NCBI GenBank assembly: GCA_019454045.1
Contig: SKCR01026815.1
Span: 1-64,000, forward strand
Reading direction: 5' to 3'
Length of the DNA stretch: 64,000 nucleotides
DNA from: Zanthoxylum bungeanum
Lineage: Eukaryota > Streptophyta > Magnoliopsida > Sapindales > Rutaceae
The translations under genes and the position numbers were made by a program. Shown here one piece after another: positions 36,530-48,300 of this stretch. Position 1 is the stretch's first letter. Every line of letters starts with the position of its first letter. The notes beneath the pieces were generated by a model. It made no database searches and was not told the DNA's origin. It saw only the letters and a list, made by a program, of their open reading frames with translations.

Positions 36530-37375
36530 CCGAGCTGAATGAAACACTTGGCTCTGGGGGAATGTTACCTCCCCAGTCCAAAGGAGCATGCCTCGGTGGG
36601 ACATAGCCCGACCCCGAGCTGAAAAAGGCACTTGGACCTGGGGGAATGTTACGTCCCCAGTCCGAAGGGCTGACTCGGTGGGATATACCCGACCCCGAGT
36701 AGAAAAAGGCACTTGGATCTGGGGGAATGTTACGTCCCCAGTCCGAAGGGCTGACTCGGTGGGATATACCCGACCCCCGAGCTGAGAAAGGCACTTGGAC
36801 CTGGGGGAATGTTATGTCCCCAGTCCGAAGGGCTGACTCGGTGGGATATACCCGACCCCGAGCTGAGAAAGGCACTTGGACCTGGGGGAATGTTATGTCC
36901 CCAGTCCGAAGGGCTGACTCGGTGGGATATACCCGACCCCGAGCTGAATGAAACACTTGGCTCTGGGGGAATGTTACCTCCCCAGTCCAAAGGAGCATGC
37001 CTCGGTGGGACATAGCCCGACCCCGAGCTGAAAAAGGCACTTGGACCTGGGGGAATGTTACGTCCCCAGTCCGAAGGGCTGACTCGGTGGGATATACCCG
37101 ACCCCGAGTAGAAAAAGGCACTTGGATCTGGGGGAATGTTACGTCCCCAGTCCGAAGGGCTGACTCGGTGGGATATACCCGACCCCGAGCTGAGAAAGGC
37201 ACTTGGACCTGGGGGAATGTTATGTCCCCAGTCCGAGGGCTGACTCGGTGGGATATACTCGACCCCGAGCTGAGAAAGGCACTTGGACCTGGGGGAATGT
37301 TACGTCCCCAGTCCGAAGGGCTGACTCGGTGGGACGTGCCCGACCCCGAGCTGAACGACCCCGGCGGAATAAGAT
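36530..37375. repeat. Tandem array D, 80-83 bp unit with 409-bp higher-order period
   Basis: CTCGGTGGGA (or CTCGGTGGGAT) recurs at 36592, 36674, 36755, 36837, 36918, 37001, 37083, 37164, 37244 and 37325. Two variant units with CATGCCTCGGTGGGACATAG lie exactly 409 bp apart, and their neighbours match too, so five monomers were duplicated as a block. It shares CCCGACCCCGAGCTGA with array A. Confidence 0.95.
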
Positions 37376-37608
37376 CCAGTCTCGAGCTGATGGTTCAAGG
37401 GGCCTTGGCGCCCGACTGTCTTTATGTAGTGGGCGTTTGAGTATGTCCCCTGTCTTTGAATATGTCTTTCAATTTTGTTTTTTTTGTTTTTTTTTTTGTT
37501 TTTTTTTTTTAGTTTTTTTTAGAAAACGGATAAAAAAATGTTTTATTCATATTTGGGGACATACTGTCCTCCTTACAGTTCTTCTGCGTAATACTTTGAG
37601 AAAAAACT

Positions 37609-39871
37609 TTATATTTGGTTCATTGGTGGGCATTGTTTGATACCGACCGCCCATTTTGTAATCTCGGGGCCTGTTCCGTAAAGTTCTCTCTCCTCGGTTT
37701 CCTCGGCTGTTGTGAGTCGAGCACTTTTGTTTGGCCTGGCCCCTGGGCCTCTGTCTTCTTCTTCTTCTCCCTGGTTCATTTGTCGTTTTCGACTGTCTTC
37801 TGCGATGCATAGAGTTTCTCGTGAGAGAGTTGCGAAGCAGCTGCGAGCTGTTTTCTGGCTTCCGCCCACAATTCCAATCCCTTCCCGGGTGGGGAATTTC
37901 AGTTTTAGGTGGTAGCAGGACATCGCAGCTTTCGTTTTCATCATGAAGGGTCGTCCGACGATGGCCTGGTAACTGCTCATGCAGTCTACCACAATGAAGT
38001 CTGTCATGATCGTCCGGGTCCGGGGATGTGTCCCGACAGTTATTGCCAACTGTATTCTTCCCAGTGGGATAACGGCTGCTCCTCCGAAACCATATAAGGG
38101 GGTGCTATCGTTGGTAAGGGTTGCATATTCTACCCCTAGGTTGTCCAGCGCTTCTCTGGAAATTATATCCACTGCGCTCCCGGGGTCCACTAGGATTCTG
38201 TCTACTTCTGACCCGCTGATGACTGCCTTGATTATCAATGCATCGTCATGAGGGAAACTTACTCCTCGGGTATCCTCCTCGGTGAACATTATTGGTACTG
38301 ACCGGCCTCCCGGTAGCCTTGTGCCCTGCTCTGTTTGTAAGACATCTGGTCCTTGGTTCTGCTGTAATCTTTCCTTGACCGGTTAGAGTTTCCGGCCAGT
38401 GTTCTTCCTCCTGCGATGATATTGATTTGGCGACCACGTGCTCTTTGCCTGGCTGTCATGACCTCGTGGTCGATGTATTTGTTGAGATACCCGTTCCGTG
38501 CCAGGTCTTCCATTTGTTCTCGCAGATCTTTACATCCGTCCGTTGCATGTCCTTTGGCGTTGTGGTGTACACAATAAGCCCTTTGGTTTCTTTTGTCCGG
38601 GGGGAATCTCCTTTGGTCGGGTTCTACTAAGAGGCCTTTCCCCTGGATCTCCATGACAATTCGCCCTAGTGGTTTCTTTAGGGGAATGTATGCATCTTCC
38701 CCGACCACATGGTTTACTTGAGTTGCGGGCCTTTTGCCTTGATCCTTTTGTGCCATTGGTTTGAACTCTTTGGGTCTTGGATTGAACTTCCGGAATTCTC
38801 TCTCCGGTCGCCGATGGTCTTCTCTCCTGGTTACCCTTTCCCTGGTGGTTGTCCCTCTCCGGATACTTTTTCCTCGCTTCTAGTAGGACGTACTTCCTGG
38901 CTACCTCCAGTGCGGTAGCGTAGTCTGGTGTCTCATGGATCCTCAGGTGGGTCCACAGTTTTCCGACCTTCAAGGCTCCTTTCAAACTTTCCAGGGCCTC
39001 GGGGGATTCATACCCTCCGACCTCGAGTACCATATTATGGTATCTTTCAATGAATATCTTCAGAGGTTCATCGTCTTCTTGCTTCATGAGCCTGAGTTCT
39101 CCAATCGTTTTCTTAGGAACACAAGCCCCTTTGAAGTGTCGTATGAATGACTTCTTTAGTTGTGTGAAGCTGTTGATGCTTCTCGGAGCTAGGCTTCTGT
39201 ACCATAGGATGGCCGGTCCGGCCAGAGTTAGGGGGAAAACTTTGCATATGGCGTCGCCCGTTACTCCCTGTACTTCCATCAGGAGGACAAAGTTTTCGAT
39301 GTGGGGTTTTGGGTCGGAGTGGCCTTGTATGGTGCCATGGTCGGCATGTTGAATCGCTTCGGGAACTGTGCTGACCTTATCTCTTCCGTAAGGGGAGACC
39401 CCTCTTCCTCGCCTCGGGTGCCTCCCGCCCCGATCTTCAGGCTTTCTCCCCATCTGGTCATCTCTTTTCTCAACCAAGATTTTATTTCACGGGTTGTGCC
39501 CCCGTGCCGCCTCCTGTGTTCTTCTGTTCGCATGTCGCCCCGGGCGTGGCGTTCTTTAAACTCAGAGGTCTCCTGTACGTCTTCGTTATACTTTCTATCC
39601 TCCCTCTTGGAGTTGTAAAAACTGTCGGAGGAGGGGTCGGGTGATTGTTCCTCCTCTTCTTCTTCCCATGTGTCTTCTGATCTTCCTACCACCGCAGATC
39701 TTATCCCATAGGGGCCTTCTTTCTGGGTCCCTCGTCTTCACTTACATCTACTACTCTTTTCCCTCTTTCTCTCCTCTGTCCGGCCCCGGTTTCAGTTCTC
39801 TCGTTGTTTGCTCCTTCCATTCTTTCTAGTCGATCCATCATAGACCTCATCCCATCTTCCATTCTTTTCAT
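37609..39871 (-). pseudogene. Gypsy gag and aspartic protease relic
   Basis: Minus-strand pieces: N-terminal gag from the ATG at 39871 (MKRMEDGMRSMMDRLERMEG, coiled-coil-like), an acidic segment (WEEEEEEQSPDP), the Retrotrans_gag block (about 39350-38900, WYRSLAPRSINSFTQLKKSF, GELRLMKQEDDEPLK), a CxxH zinc-knuckle variant YCVHHNAKGHATDGCKDL (38580-38530) and a pepsin-like protease (38289-37850, ILVDPGSAVDI, AIVGRPFM). Frameshifts lie near 39701, at about 39322, near 38760 and near 38290. Protease DPGS rather than DTGS is common in Tat-like Gypsy elements. Without RT and integrase the element would need help from a relative. Confidence 0.88.
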
Positions 39872-39951
39872 CCAGTCTATTGCCGGACCTCCTGGTTGTG
39901 ATTTCCGTCCTCCGCCATTTGTCTTATCACGTGAACTGTTTTTTGTGAAGT

Positions 39952-39971
39952 TCCCCACAGACGGCGCCAAC
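39952..39971 (-). other. Gypsy primer-binding site
   Basis: In element sense GTTGGCGCCGTCTGTGGGGA, immediately next to the 5' LTR. This GGCGCC-containing site is standard for many plant Ty3/Gypsy elements; the priming tRNA was not determined. Confidence 0.85.
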
Positions 39972-40791
39972 TGTTGACGGTGGATTTTGGTCTCAGGGTA
40001 ATATTGGAATATCACTCCCGAGGAAATCCTCCTCCAACTGTGAATTTGTTTGGTTATGGGGGACAACAAAAAAAACTTAGCGGAAAACAAGAAAATACAC
40101 CAATCAGACAAGGTGATTTAACGTGGTTCGGTGGATTTTGGGATCCGACCTACGTCCACGGGCAAGAACAGGATGGTACTTTTTATTACTCAAATTCACT
40201 CCTCAGGTCTCTTTTTGCTTTTACAAATCAGAGCTCTACGACACTAATCTCTCACTTTTGTGATGATTTTCAGATGTCCTTTTACACATGCTTACCCTTC
40301 TATTTAATACATACAGAAATCAGATTCCTATTTGTACAAGAGTTTCCTAGTTGAAACTATTCCTTTTTCCCATAAGGATTCCTAGTCAAAACTATTCCCT
40401 TTTTCCATAAGGATTCCTAGTCAAAAACTACATTTACTTCCTTTATCATACTAGGACATTGACTTACTAGTTTACCCCATGAAAGTAGGATAACTTATTA
40501 TCTTATCTCATATGGATAGAATGCCTTACTTTCCCGATCATGTCTTGCCCTATGCTCGGTCTTCATGTGGTCGGTCATGATGGTCATTTGTGCTGAGAAT
40601 GCTGCTACCGATCTGATAGTGCTCGGTCATCCGAACCAAAGTGGTCGGTTATCGGATCATAAAGTTCTCGGCCACTCACTCATGTGGTCGGGTCGGTATT
40701 AATGATCTTTGACCAAGGAGAAAATTACCCTTTTGCCCCTGTCGTGCTGTCTTAAATACCATAGTGCCTAAAAACACCATCAACAAAAGGT

Positions 40792-41170
40792 GTTTTTTTA
40801 AATTTATTCGGGGATGAGTTTTTTCAAATGACGATATTTTAATCAACCTAATATAATATACAGACGTCATTTTATGTTGGGAAAATATATGTAATTCCTC
40901 TTATAGTTGTTATTAGGTTGTTTATACTAGAGCTTATGATTTGCATTAGGGATTTTGGGTATATAACAATTAAAAAGTTGTATTATAAGTCTTATAATAG
41001 CAATGTATTTGAAGAAATAGTATATGATAATTGTGTGACACTGTGGACTTATGTTACCCATACCCAATGTGGTCCCTAAACAAAACAACTATGTGATGTG
41101 GGTAATGTGTGTGGTGATATGGGAAATAGGGCACATGTGGCAGCAACCACACATAATTTAAATAAGATTT
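40792..41170. other. No gene seen
   Basis: AT-rich flank between the Gypsy element and a MULE relic. Confidence 0.4.
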
Positions 41171-41835
41171 GTAGTGGCTGGTGTAAGTAGTAGTAAAGGT
41201 GAAAATGCTTAGATGAAAGCTTAGACCAAATCAACTACTGTAAGAGAAGAAAATGATGCTGAAAGTGATGAAGATGATGAGCCAGATGTTGAGTTAGATG
41301 ATGATGCTGCATATGTGAGTGACATAAATGAGGAGTTAATTGCTGCAAGAGAAAGTGTAAAGAGCTAGAGAAGAAGTAGATTTAAGAGACAACAACTTGC
41401 AGATCAAGAAGAAATTCAATTAGGTGAGGCAGGTAATGGTACAGGGTTTGAAAATGTGCACAATGTTCCTCTAAATTATGAAGGAAAGATGGCTTGTAAT
41501 GAGAAATATGTTGATAGTTCAGATCCATGGAGTTTTGTCGGTGAGGATGAAGAGTGTGGTGAAGATGAACAAGTATACATGCTAGAAATAAGACAGAGCC
41601 AAAGGGTCCATTATGATCCTAAATGCTAAATACCAGTATGGGAGCTAGGTGTGGTCTTTGAGAATGTAGGTCAGTTAAGAAAAAAAATTGTGGCTAAATA
41701 TGAAATTGTGAAGGGGGTGAAGTTAGAGCTGCGACCAAATGAATTACATAGAGTTAGAGTTAAGTGCAAATAAGGATTTCCATAGCTTTTGTATGCAAGC
41801 ATAGAAGGTAAGACTAACAATTTCACTGTTAATCT
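41171..41835 (+). pseudogene. MULE transposase N-terminal relic
   Basis: The plus strand encodes an acidic stretch (DDEPDVELDDDAAYVSD), then DPWSFVGEDEECGEDE, and WELGVVFENVGQLRKKIVAK...GVKLELRPNELHRVRVKCK, matching the N-terminal region of MULE transposases. At least four stop codons interrupt it (for example at KS-stop near 41365 and GFP-stop near 41780). The catalytic and C-terminal parts are missing, cut by the LTR fragment that follows. Confidence 0.75.
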
Positions 41836-42330
41836 GAATAGATTAATTGGTATCATATACCTCTAATGTATTTGTATTTCACCCATATTACTCATTAATA
41901 TCAAATATTAAAATATAATTAAGCATAAAAACTTAGGACAAAATTTCCAAAAATACTTTTCATGATTACACGTTGATTAGTTTACCAGTTCACCAAATCA
42001 ACCGACCGGGATAACCAAACAACTGAATCATTCGTAAAACCAAGCCAGCCCACCGCTACAGTGATATGTTCACCGTAACAGTGGTTGATTATGGTATTAG
42101 AGCGAGTCTGATCCTACATCCATAACACATTTCATGCAATAATATATTATATTAGAATCCAAATTAATATTTACACATGCATTTAATCTGGATATTTCTT
42201 GAATTTTGGTTTCGCCTTAACGGGAAACATAACAGAGTCATAATCGTTAAGTTGAGTTATGATTTCTTGAGTATAACTAATTTGTCAAGAAAATGATATG
42301 AAATAAATATCTATATTTGATGTAGATTTC
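41836..42330. repeat. Rearranged LTR-type fragment with primer-site remnant
   Basis: 41836-42095 matches 5388-5640 directly; 42103-42300 matches 9400-9590 inverted. Between them TGGTATTAGAGC (42093-42104) resembles the initiator-Met primer site. Related DNA in the PAP intron has a different arrangement, so this copy is rearranged. Confidence 0.65.
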
Positions 42331-42385
42331 AAGCCTTAACCCCACTTTAGGAAATCCCCATTGATAAGACTTAATAGTAACTTGT

Positions 42386-42660
42386 GTGAGAGAACATTTG
42401 TTTCTAAGTATGCATTGTCAATACAAATGTAAATGTAAACTCAACCATAGTTCCGATTCGAAATCGAAATCGAAATCGAAATCGAATCGGAAGGAACCGT
42501 ACGGTTCCGGTTCCAACCGGAACCGTTGGAACCTTTTGATTCCAAGGAACCGAACCAGAACCTTACGGTTCAATAGTTCCAATCGGACCGTAAGGTTCCA
42601 CAATTCTAACCGGAAAAGTTACCAACGATTAGTAACCGTTGGTTTTGGCAGGTAGATGGC
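42386..42660. repeat. (GAAATC)n and GGAACCGT-rich repeat
   Basis: About five GAAATC units at 42457-42485, followed by inverted GGTTCC/GGAACC motifs to about 42600. The style resembles the subterminal part of hAT elements, but no ends or target duplications were found. Confidence 0.5.
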
Positions 42661-45200
42661 TCCATGCCAAATATTTTTTTATATATTTTAAAATTTTCTA
42701 AATTACCCTCAATAACTGTAATAAAACGACTACTTTCATGGGAAATTTAAGCATCACAAAATTAACCAAATAGTCTATAAATATGTTGGACAATTATGAT
42801 CCATAGCATTGTTGGACAGTTATGACCCATAACATCACTATTTGTACAGAACATGGTGTTGTTGTACAAATTAACTATGTGACGAAGGAAATTGCTCTTT
42901 TATTATTTGTAATTGGATTACCCGGATATATATAAATGATAAAAGTCCTTATGATTAGTTCCGGATTAATAAGATATGAGACAATATTAATTCACAAAGG
43001 TTTAATCATTAAATATCCATAGTCGTAGTATTATCGAGACTGGACATCGATAATGCGGAATAGGCTAGTATTACACTTGTGCGTGTTATGGAAGCGTAAC
43101 GACATAGTTCTCATATATTTGGGTATTGGATACTCATGAAAGTGTAATAGGAGGTTCTGTTTACCGATGGTACGGAAACAGCTTCGCTCTGGATAGACCC
43201 CTCAGAATCACATTGGTAGTATGACTATGTGTCTATGGGAATCCGAATTAAGGTAGGTGTATTTGGTCTTTACCTGAGACTTGCATCGCTAATACTTGCG
43301 ACAATCAATATACTTTGGTTTTGGTCGTCCAGGGCTTTAACAGGTTCTGTGTACGCCTCTTCTGGGTATACTGAGAATCGTAGTGTATTGGGTGTGATGT
43401 CAAGATGTAAGTATCACTTCAGTCATATGGAGATGATGATCACACATGGATACATAACTGGTACTCTAAGTGCTATAGCCATCGGGGAAGTATGACTAGG
43501 TCATGACTTTCCGATCATAAAGAGACTAGTTGTTTGTGATCCGATATATGCTTTGTACGGGGCATACACAACTCCAGCCCCAGGCCTTGCATGTGACATT
43601 CGATACTGGATCGTAATACGCAATACTACGTATACTACGCCTGACAAAGATCTTGTATTCCGTAGAAGAATATTTCTGGAGAATTGGGTAGGCAAGGTGC
43701 TTTGCTAGAAGCCAACCATGTCTTGTAAATCGGTAAGTGCGTGGTACCGGGTACGCACTTGTTCGGATAGTCTGATGACCGTATTTACTGCCAACATATC
43801 CAAGGATTTCTTAGGTCGCATCCCAAAGATTCACCGATGATGTTTGACTCGAACAATATTAATCTGAGATTAATTATGAGAGACAATATTAATCTGGGAT
43901 TAATTATGAGAGAGAATACTAATCTGGGATTAATTAAGAGAGAAAATTAATCTGGGATTAATTACGGCAAGTATTAATTTGGGATTAATTATCAGATAAA
44001 GAATTAATCTGAGATTAATTGCGTCGAGAATTTATCTGGGATTAAATTCGTCGAGAGGAGAGAACGCGATTAATTTGGAATTAATCGGTAAAATAAATTT
44101 AATAGTTAAATTAGATTTTGCTATTTAATTGGATTGGGCTAAAATAATATATTAGATATATTAATTGAAATCAGATTTCAACACGGAATTAAATTGGATT
44201 TTAATATTAGCGAACGAATTAATTTGGAATTAATTCGTAAGCGACTTTAATAATAATTTTGCGAGGCATAATTATTTAATTAAATTGGATTTAATTATGT
44301 CGCGACAGAAAATTCGTTTAATCGGATTAAACGAATCTGAGCCCGAAGTGTGTTGAGCAATCCCACTTGAATTTTGAATTTAAAGTGGGACTCACTTCAA
44401 GTTTTGATGGTATCTTATTAATCACTCAACACATTTAATTTTGGAAATTGATATCGGTCTCTCCCTAGCTTTAGGCCGAATGGCCTTGATTGAGAGAAGG
44501 CCAAGAGAAGGCCGAATGGCCTTGAATGCAATAAATGGCCGAATGTGAGAAAAAGCCATATTGATTCATTATTTTAATTGGCTAAAAGCAATTCACTTTG
44601 AAAATGAAATGTGATTGGCCGAGTAAGAAAAGCCATTTTTGACTTTTCAACTTAAAAGGCATTTTGGCTTGTTTTAAAACAGCCACTGACTTCTTACTTT
44701 AACAATGAAAATAATGAAAAGCTTTTGCTCTCTCTCTCTCTCTATATTTTGGCCGATTGGCCTTTGAAAGGCTATATTGCTTTTGTTATATATATTGGCC
44801 GAATCGCCAATATAATAATTTGGAATTAAACTACTGTCTCTGTCTGTGTAGCTAATTTATCGTACTTGCATGTAGCTAAACCTAAACAACTGCCACATGA
44901 AAGCTCATAATGATAGTTGATACCCAATGACTGAAACTGTATTATGATTTGAAAACCTATGAAAATTGAAACATAATAACATAAATGCGATATGAAACAG
45001 GAAACATGTCATGACCTTGACTGGTTCTTTTTGTGAAGCTAAAAACTGAAATATGATTTGAATGTAGGAACCACTTTCCATTCTAAATTACCATATAAAA
45101 GCTCAAAACAGTAGTTGGCAAGTTAATCATCTCGAATACCAAATAAATGCTCAAAAGCTAATTTATAGTACATGCATGTAGCTAAACCTTTATTGACTGC
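42661..45200. other. Unclassified repeat-like region, no gene
   Basis: Contains LTR-style text, a 27-30-bp minisatellite at 43855-44050 and GGCCGAATGGCC repeats at 44470-44825. Open frames at 43229 and 43501 carry no recognisable motif. No boundary or primer site found. Confidence 0.4.
43855..44050. repeat. Minisatellite, 27-30 bp unit, about 7 copies
   Basis: AATCTGGGATTAATTA-like units start near 43861, 43891, 43921, 43949, 43976, 44006 and 44032 with drift. Each includes ATTAATCT and TTAATTA motifs. Confidence 0.85.
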
Positions 45201-45317
45201 AGGTTAGAAATTGATGGAAGTGCTAAAAGTAGTCTTAGGCACATATTTAAGAGTTTATTCAAACACCAAAACAACATATTACATATGAATATAGTTTATA
45301 GGTGTCTGAATCACAGA

Positions 45318-48300
45318 TCAAATGGGAATGAGGTCGACAAGCAATGTGGTGAGAGATCTTTGATGACTGACATGGGGTTGGTAGCCCATCCTCATCCTTA
45401 TATCCAACATCTGTTACTCGTGAAAGATTAATAATACGATCAAGTAGAGGCTTTGCCACTTCTGTTGGTTTCTGGAATGCTTTATTTGTATCTTTCCATG
45501 CATTCGCTATTTCTTTGCGGATACTTTAATCGTCTCTCTTCTTCAGAAACGCCATGTTGCTTCATGTAGCAATCCACAGCCGAGGCAACATGTCCTCTCT
45601 TTCTTCAAACTGAATATATATAGAGATGTGAAATTGACCACATGTTAGAAAACTTTATTGTTAACTTGTTGGATATTTTATGATAATATTTATAAGATCA
45701 AAGACTGCTGTTTTTAATATATATATTTAAATAATAATTTGATGTCTTCAAATTAAATCAAGAGTAATTATGTATGCGGTGCTATTGTAAATCTAATCAT
45801 CAGGTTGTTTGAATTATTTATCTGTTATGACTATCCCTTTGTTTAAAATCCCCTACCTCTGTTGTTAAACAAATTATTGTACCTATGGGAAACTATATCA
45901 TCATAAATTGACAATAAGTTCTGAGCATTCAACAATTTTAGGGTGATTAGAGATCCAATCAAAGGCCTGCTTATTAGCAATCTCTCCCAGCGGGCAGCAA
46001 GAGAAGCCGCATTGCCGCAATCACCACGAGAGCTACTCATTTCCCCCATTGAAGATAGCAACTTGCAAGAAGAATGCTATATAATATGAAAATAGCCTTC
46101 AGCAATCACTTGCACCACTTGGCTTCCTCAAAATACCCTTGGATTATTTCTTAATCTGACTAATATAAACAAATAATTATATTACTTCGATATGTATAAT
46201 CGAATACTAGAAAGCAATTATTTTTGTCACCACCAAAAACATTTTAAAAGACTTACCTCTTCTATTAAATTTGACATACAATATGACCTTCCTTCCTTTA
46301 AGAGTTGCTCCTCGGCTTCACCAAAAATGTCGAAGATTGTCCGGTAAATCAGTTTCATGTACTCCGGAAGTACATCGATACTGCTAATATCCCACTGAAA
46401 ATCAAGTGACAACGACTCCCATCTTAGAATATATGAACGCTAAATTTTAATCTTTAAATTTGCACTGATCTTTCAGTAGATTTCTCGAACTTTGACCTTT
46501 GATAGCATTTGTAAAGAGCTCAAGTTCTTCAATTGTACATAGGCATCGTAAGTATCATCTATAATGGATATGATGGCAAAAAATTTGGATAATGTTATTC
46601 TTCCAAAGGAATATTGAGGCTCAAAGTACACTCCCATTGACCAAAAGTAACATTCTACAACTCTATCTCTAACATATGGCAGCTTTGTTTCTACATCTAA
46701 ATTTTTCCACCACCTGAAATGCAATGTCATCAGTCTCAGCATCAATAATTATTTAGTTGTAGTATAAAAAAAATATATTAGGGAAAATGATCATAACCCC
46801 TCTTTAAATTAATCATTTCTCCTCACATATTTCAAAACTCATCAAAACATTTAATTTCTTTTTTTCTATTTTACTCTTAAAATTAAATAGACTTATTATT
46901 AACTCTTTTTTTTTTTTTTTAAAAAAAAAGAAAAATTGATTAATTGATTACGTTTGTGTAGGTAGTTGTGATATCATAATAAATATTTTTGTATTTAAAA
47001 AAAATGGAGGTATTTAATGGGTTTTGAAACATTAGAGGAAAAATGATTAATTTCGAAAATATTATCGTAAAAACATTTGAACTTACTCGGTGATGATGCT
47101 CAGCTCGTTGCGATGAATTACTTGAAGCATGGAAAAATCTAGTTTTGCAAATTTAAGTATTGTTTCATCCTTAGAGTCATCTTGTGAGTAGACATCCATG
47201 TAATACTTTGCTTCCAGCCTTGGTAAGCTTCTGAGGAGTGGCCTATTCAATGCATGAAGTATTTGATCAGCAAGCTGAGGGCTTACTTGAGTAACCATTG
47301 ATTCAAGGTGAGAGGTGGTGAAAACTAGGGCTTCATCCAGGATATCTTCTCCACGAATGCCAAGATGTGAAGCCTCATACAAACTTAGCATGCCTTGCAC
47401 ATCATTAACTAATGATTCCTTGAACTTTCCTTGGCCATCTTTGAATTTTCCAAATACATCTGCTTTCACAATGAAAAAGTAAATCCATTGACCTATCAAT
47501 ATCACAACTGTCTTAAGTATATTTATGTCCCTAATGTTTCCTACTCTTACAACATAAGTTGTTAAACCTATTTTTTTATATTTCCATCCCTATAATTTTT
47601 CGTGGAACCTTATTTTTTTTTTTTTTTTATAATAATCCATTAGGTCTCTAGTATTTAGAATTGGCAGAAAATCTTTACTACTATATTAATAGTAATAATA
47701 CACAATGCAATACTGACCAGGTGCAATACTATATTAATGTTTAAACATTATACCAGACATATAGTTAATTTTAAAGTAAACAAACATTACCTTACACTCT
47801 CACAAAATTATAATCTCATAATATGAAATTATTTTTCTACGCTTATTTATACTCTAATTTTTGTTCGACAGTTTAATACTCTTTACTAAACTCAGTTTAA
47901 GTGATAAAAATAAAAACTACTAAGCACAAACTCATATTACCGCATGGAAGGTAATATCCTTGTTGCCTAAGTAACCGAAAACGAAGAGCAACATTGTATA
48001 GATCGTTGCCATCATTTTCGTATTCATTATGAGATAGTTTCTCGATTTCATCTTCTATCTCTTTCTCAAAATGGTAAGCCACTCCTAAACGTTGGACAGT
48101 ATCAATCAAGCTCAATTTCTGAGAAGTGTTGTTATCCGTTGATGAGATTAAAATGTTCCTTATTTTTCGCTTAAGTCCTTCAAATTCCTCTTGTGTTGTA
48201 GCATCCATTGCCTATATATACAATAATTAAAATAATAATTAATGTACTCATTGAAAACATATGAAATAAATTAATGTAAATTACCACAGAGTCGTCAGAA

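Larger units (their letters stand above)
34093..40785 (-). mobile_element. Non-autonomous Gypsy-type LTR retrotransposon (gag-protease only), 6.7 kb
   Basis: LTRs 34093-34908 (816 bp) and 39972-40785 (814 bp) start TGTTGA and end TCAACA and are nearly identical. The flanks share AAAGGT (34087-34092, 40786-40791), a 5-6-bp duplication. The primer site TGGCGCCGTCTGTGGGG (minus strand, within 39952-39971) is typical of plant Ty3/Gypsy elements. The purine-rich ACTAGGGGACAGA precedes the left LTR, so it reads on the minus strand. The internal 5.06 kb holds gag and aspartic protease relics, then four tandem arrays. No reverse transcriptase, RNase H or integrase motif is present in any frame. Confidence 0.93.

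Noticed and set aside
36402..37440. Long ORFs on both strands (up to 266 aa)
   Set aside because: Shadow translations of tandem arrays C and D, open on both strands because the repeat lacks stops.
41671..41856. Minus-strand 61-aa ORF
   Set aside because: Antisense shadow of the MULE transposase relic on the plus strand.
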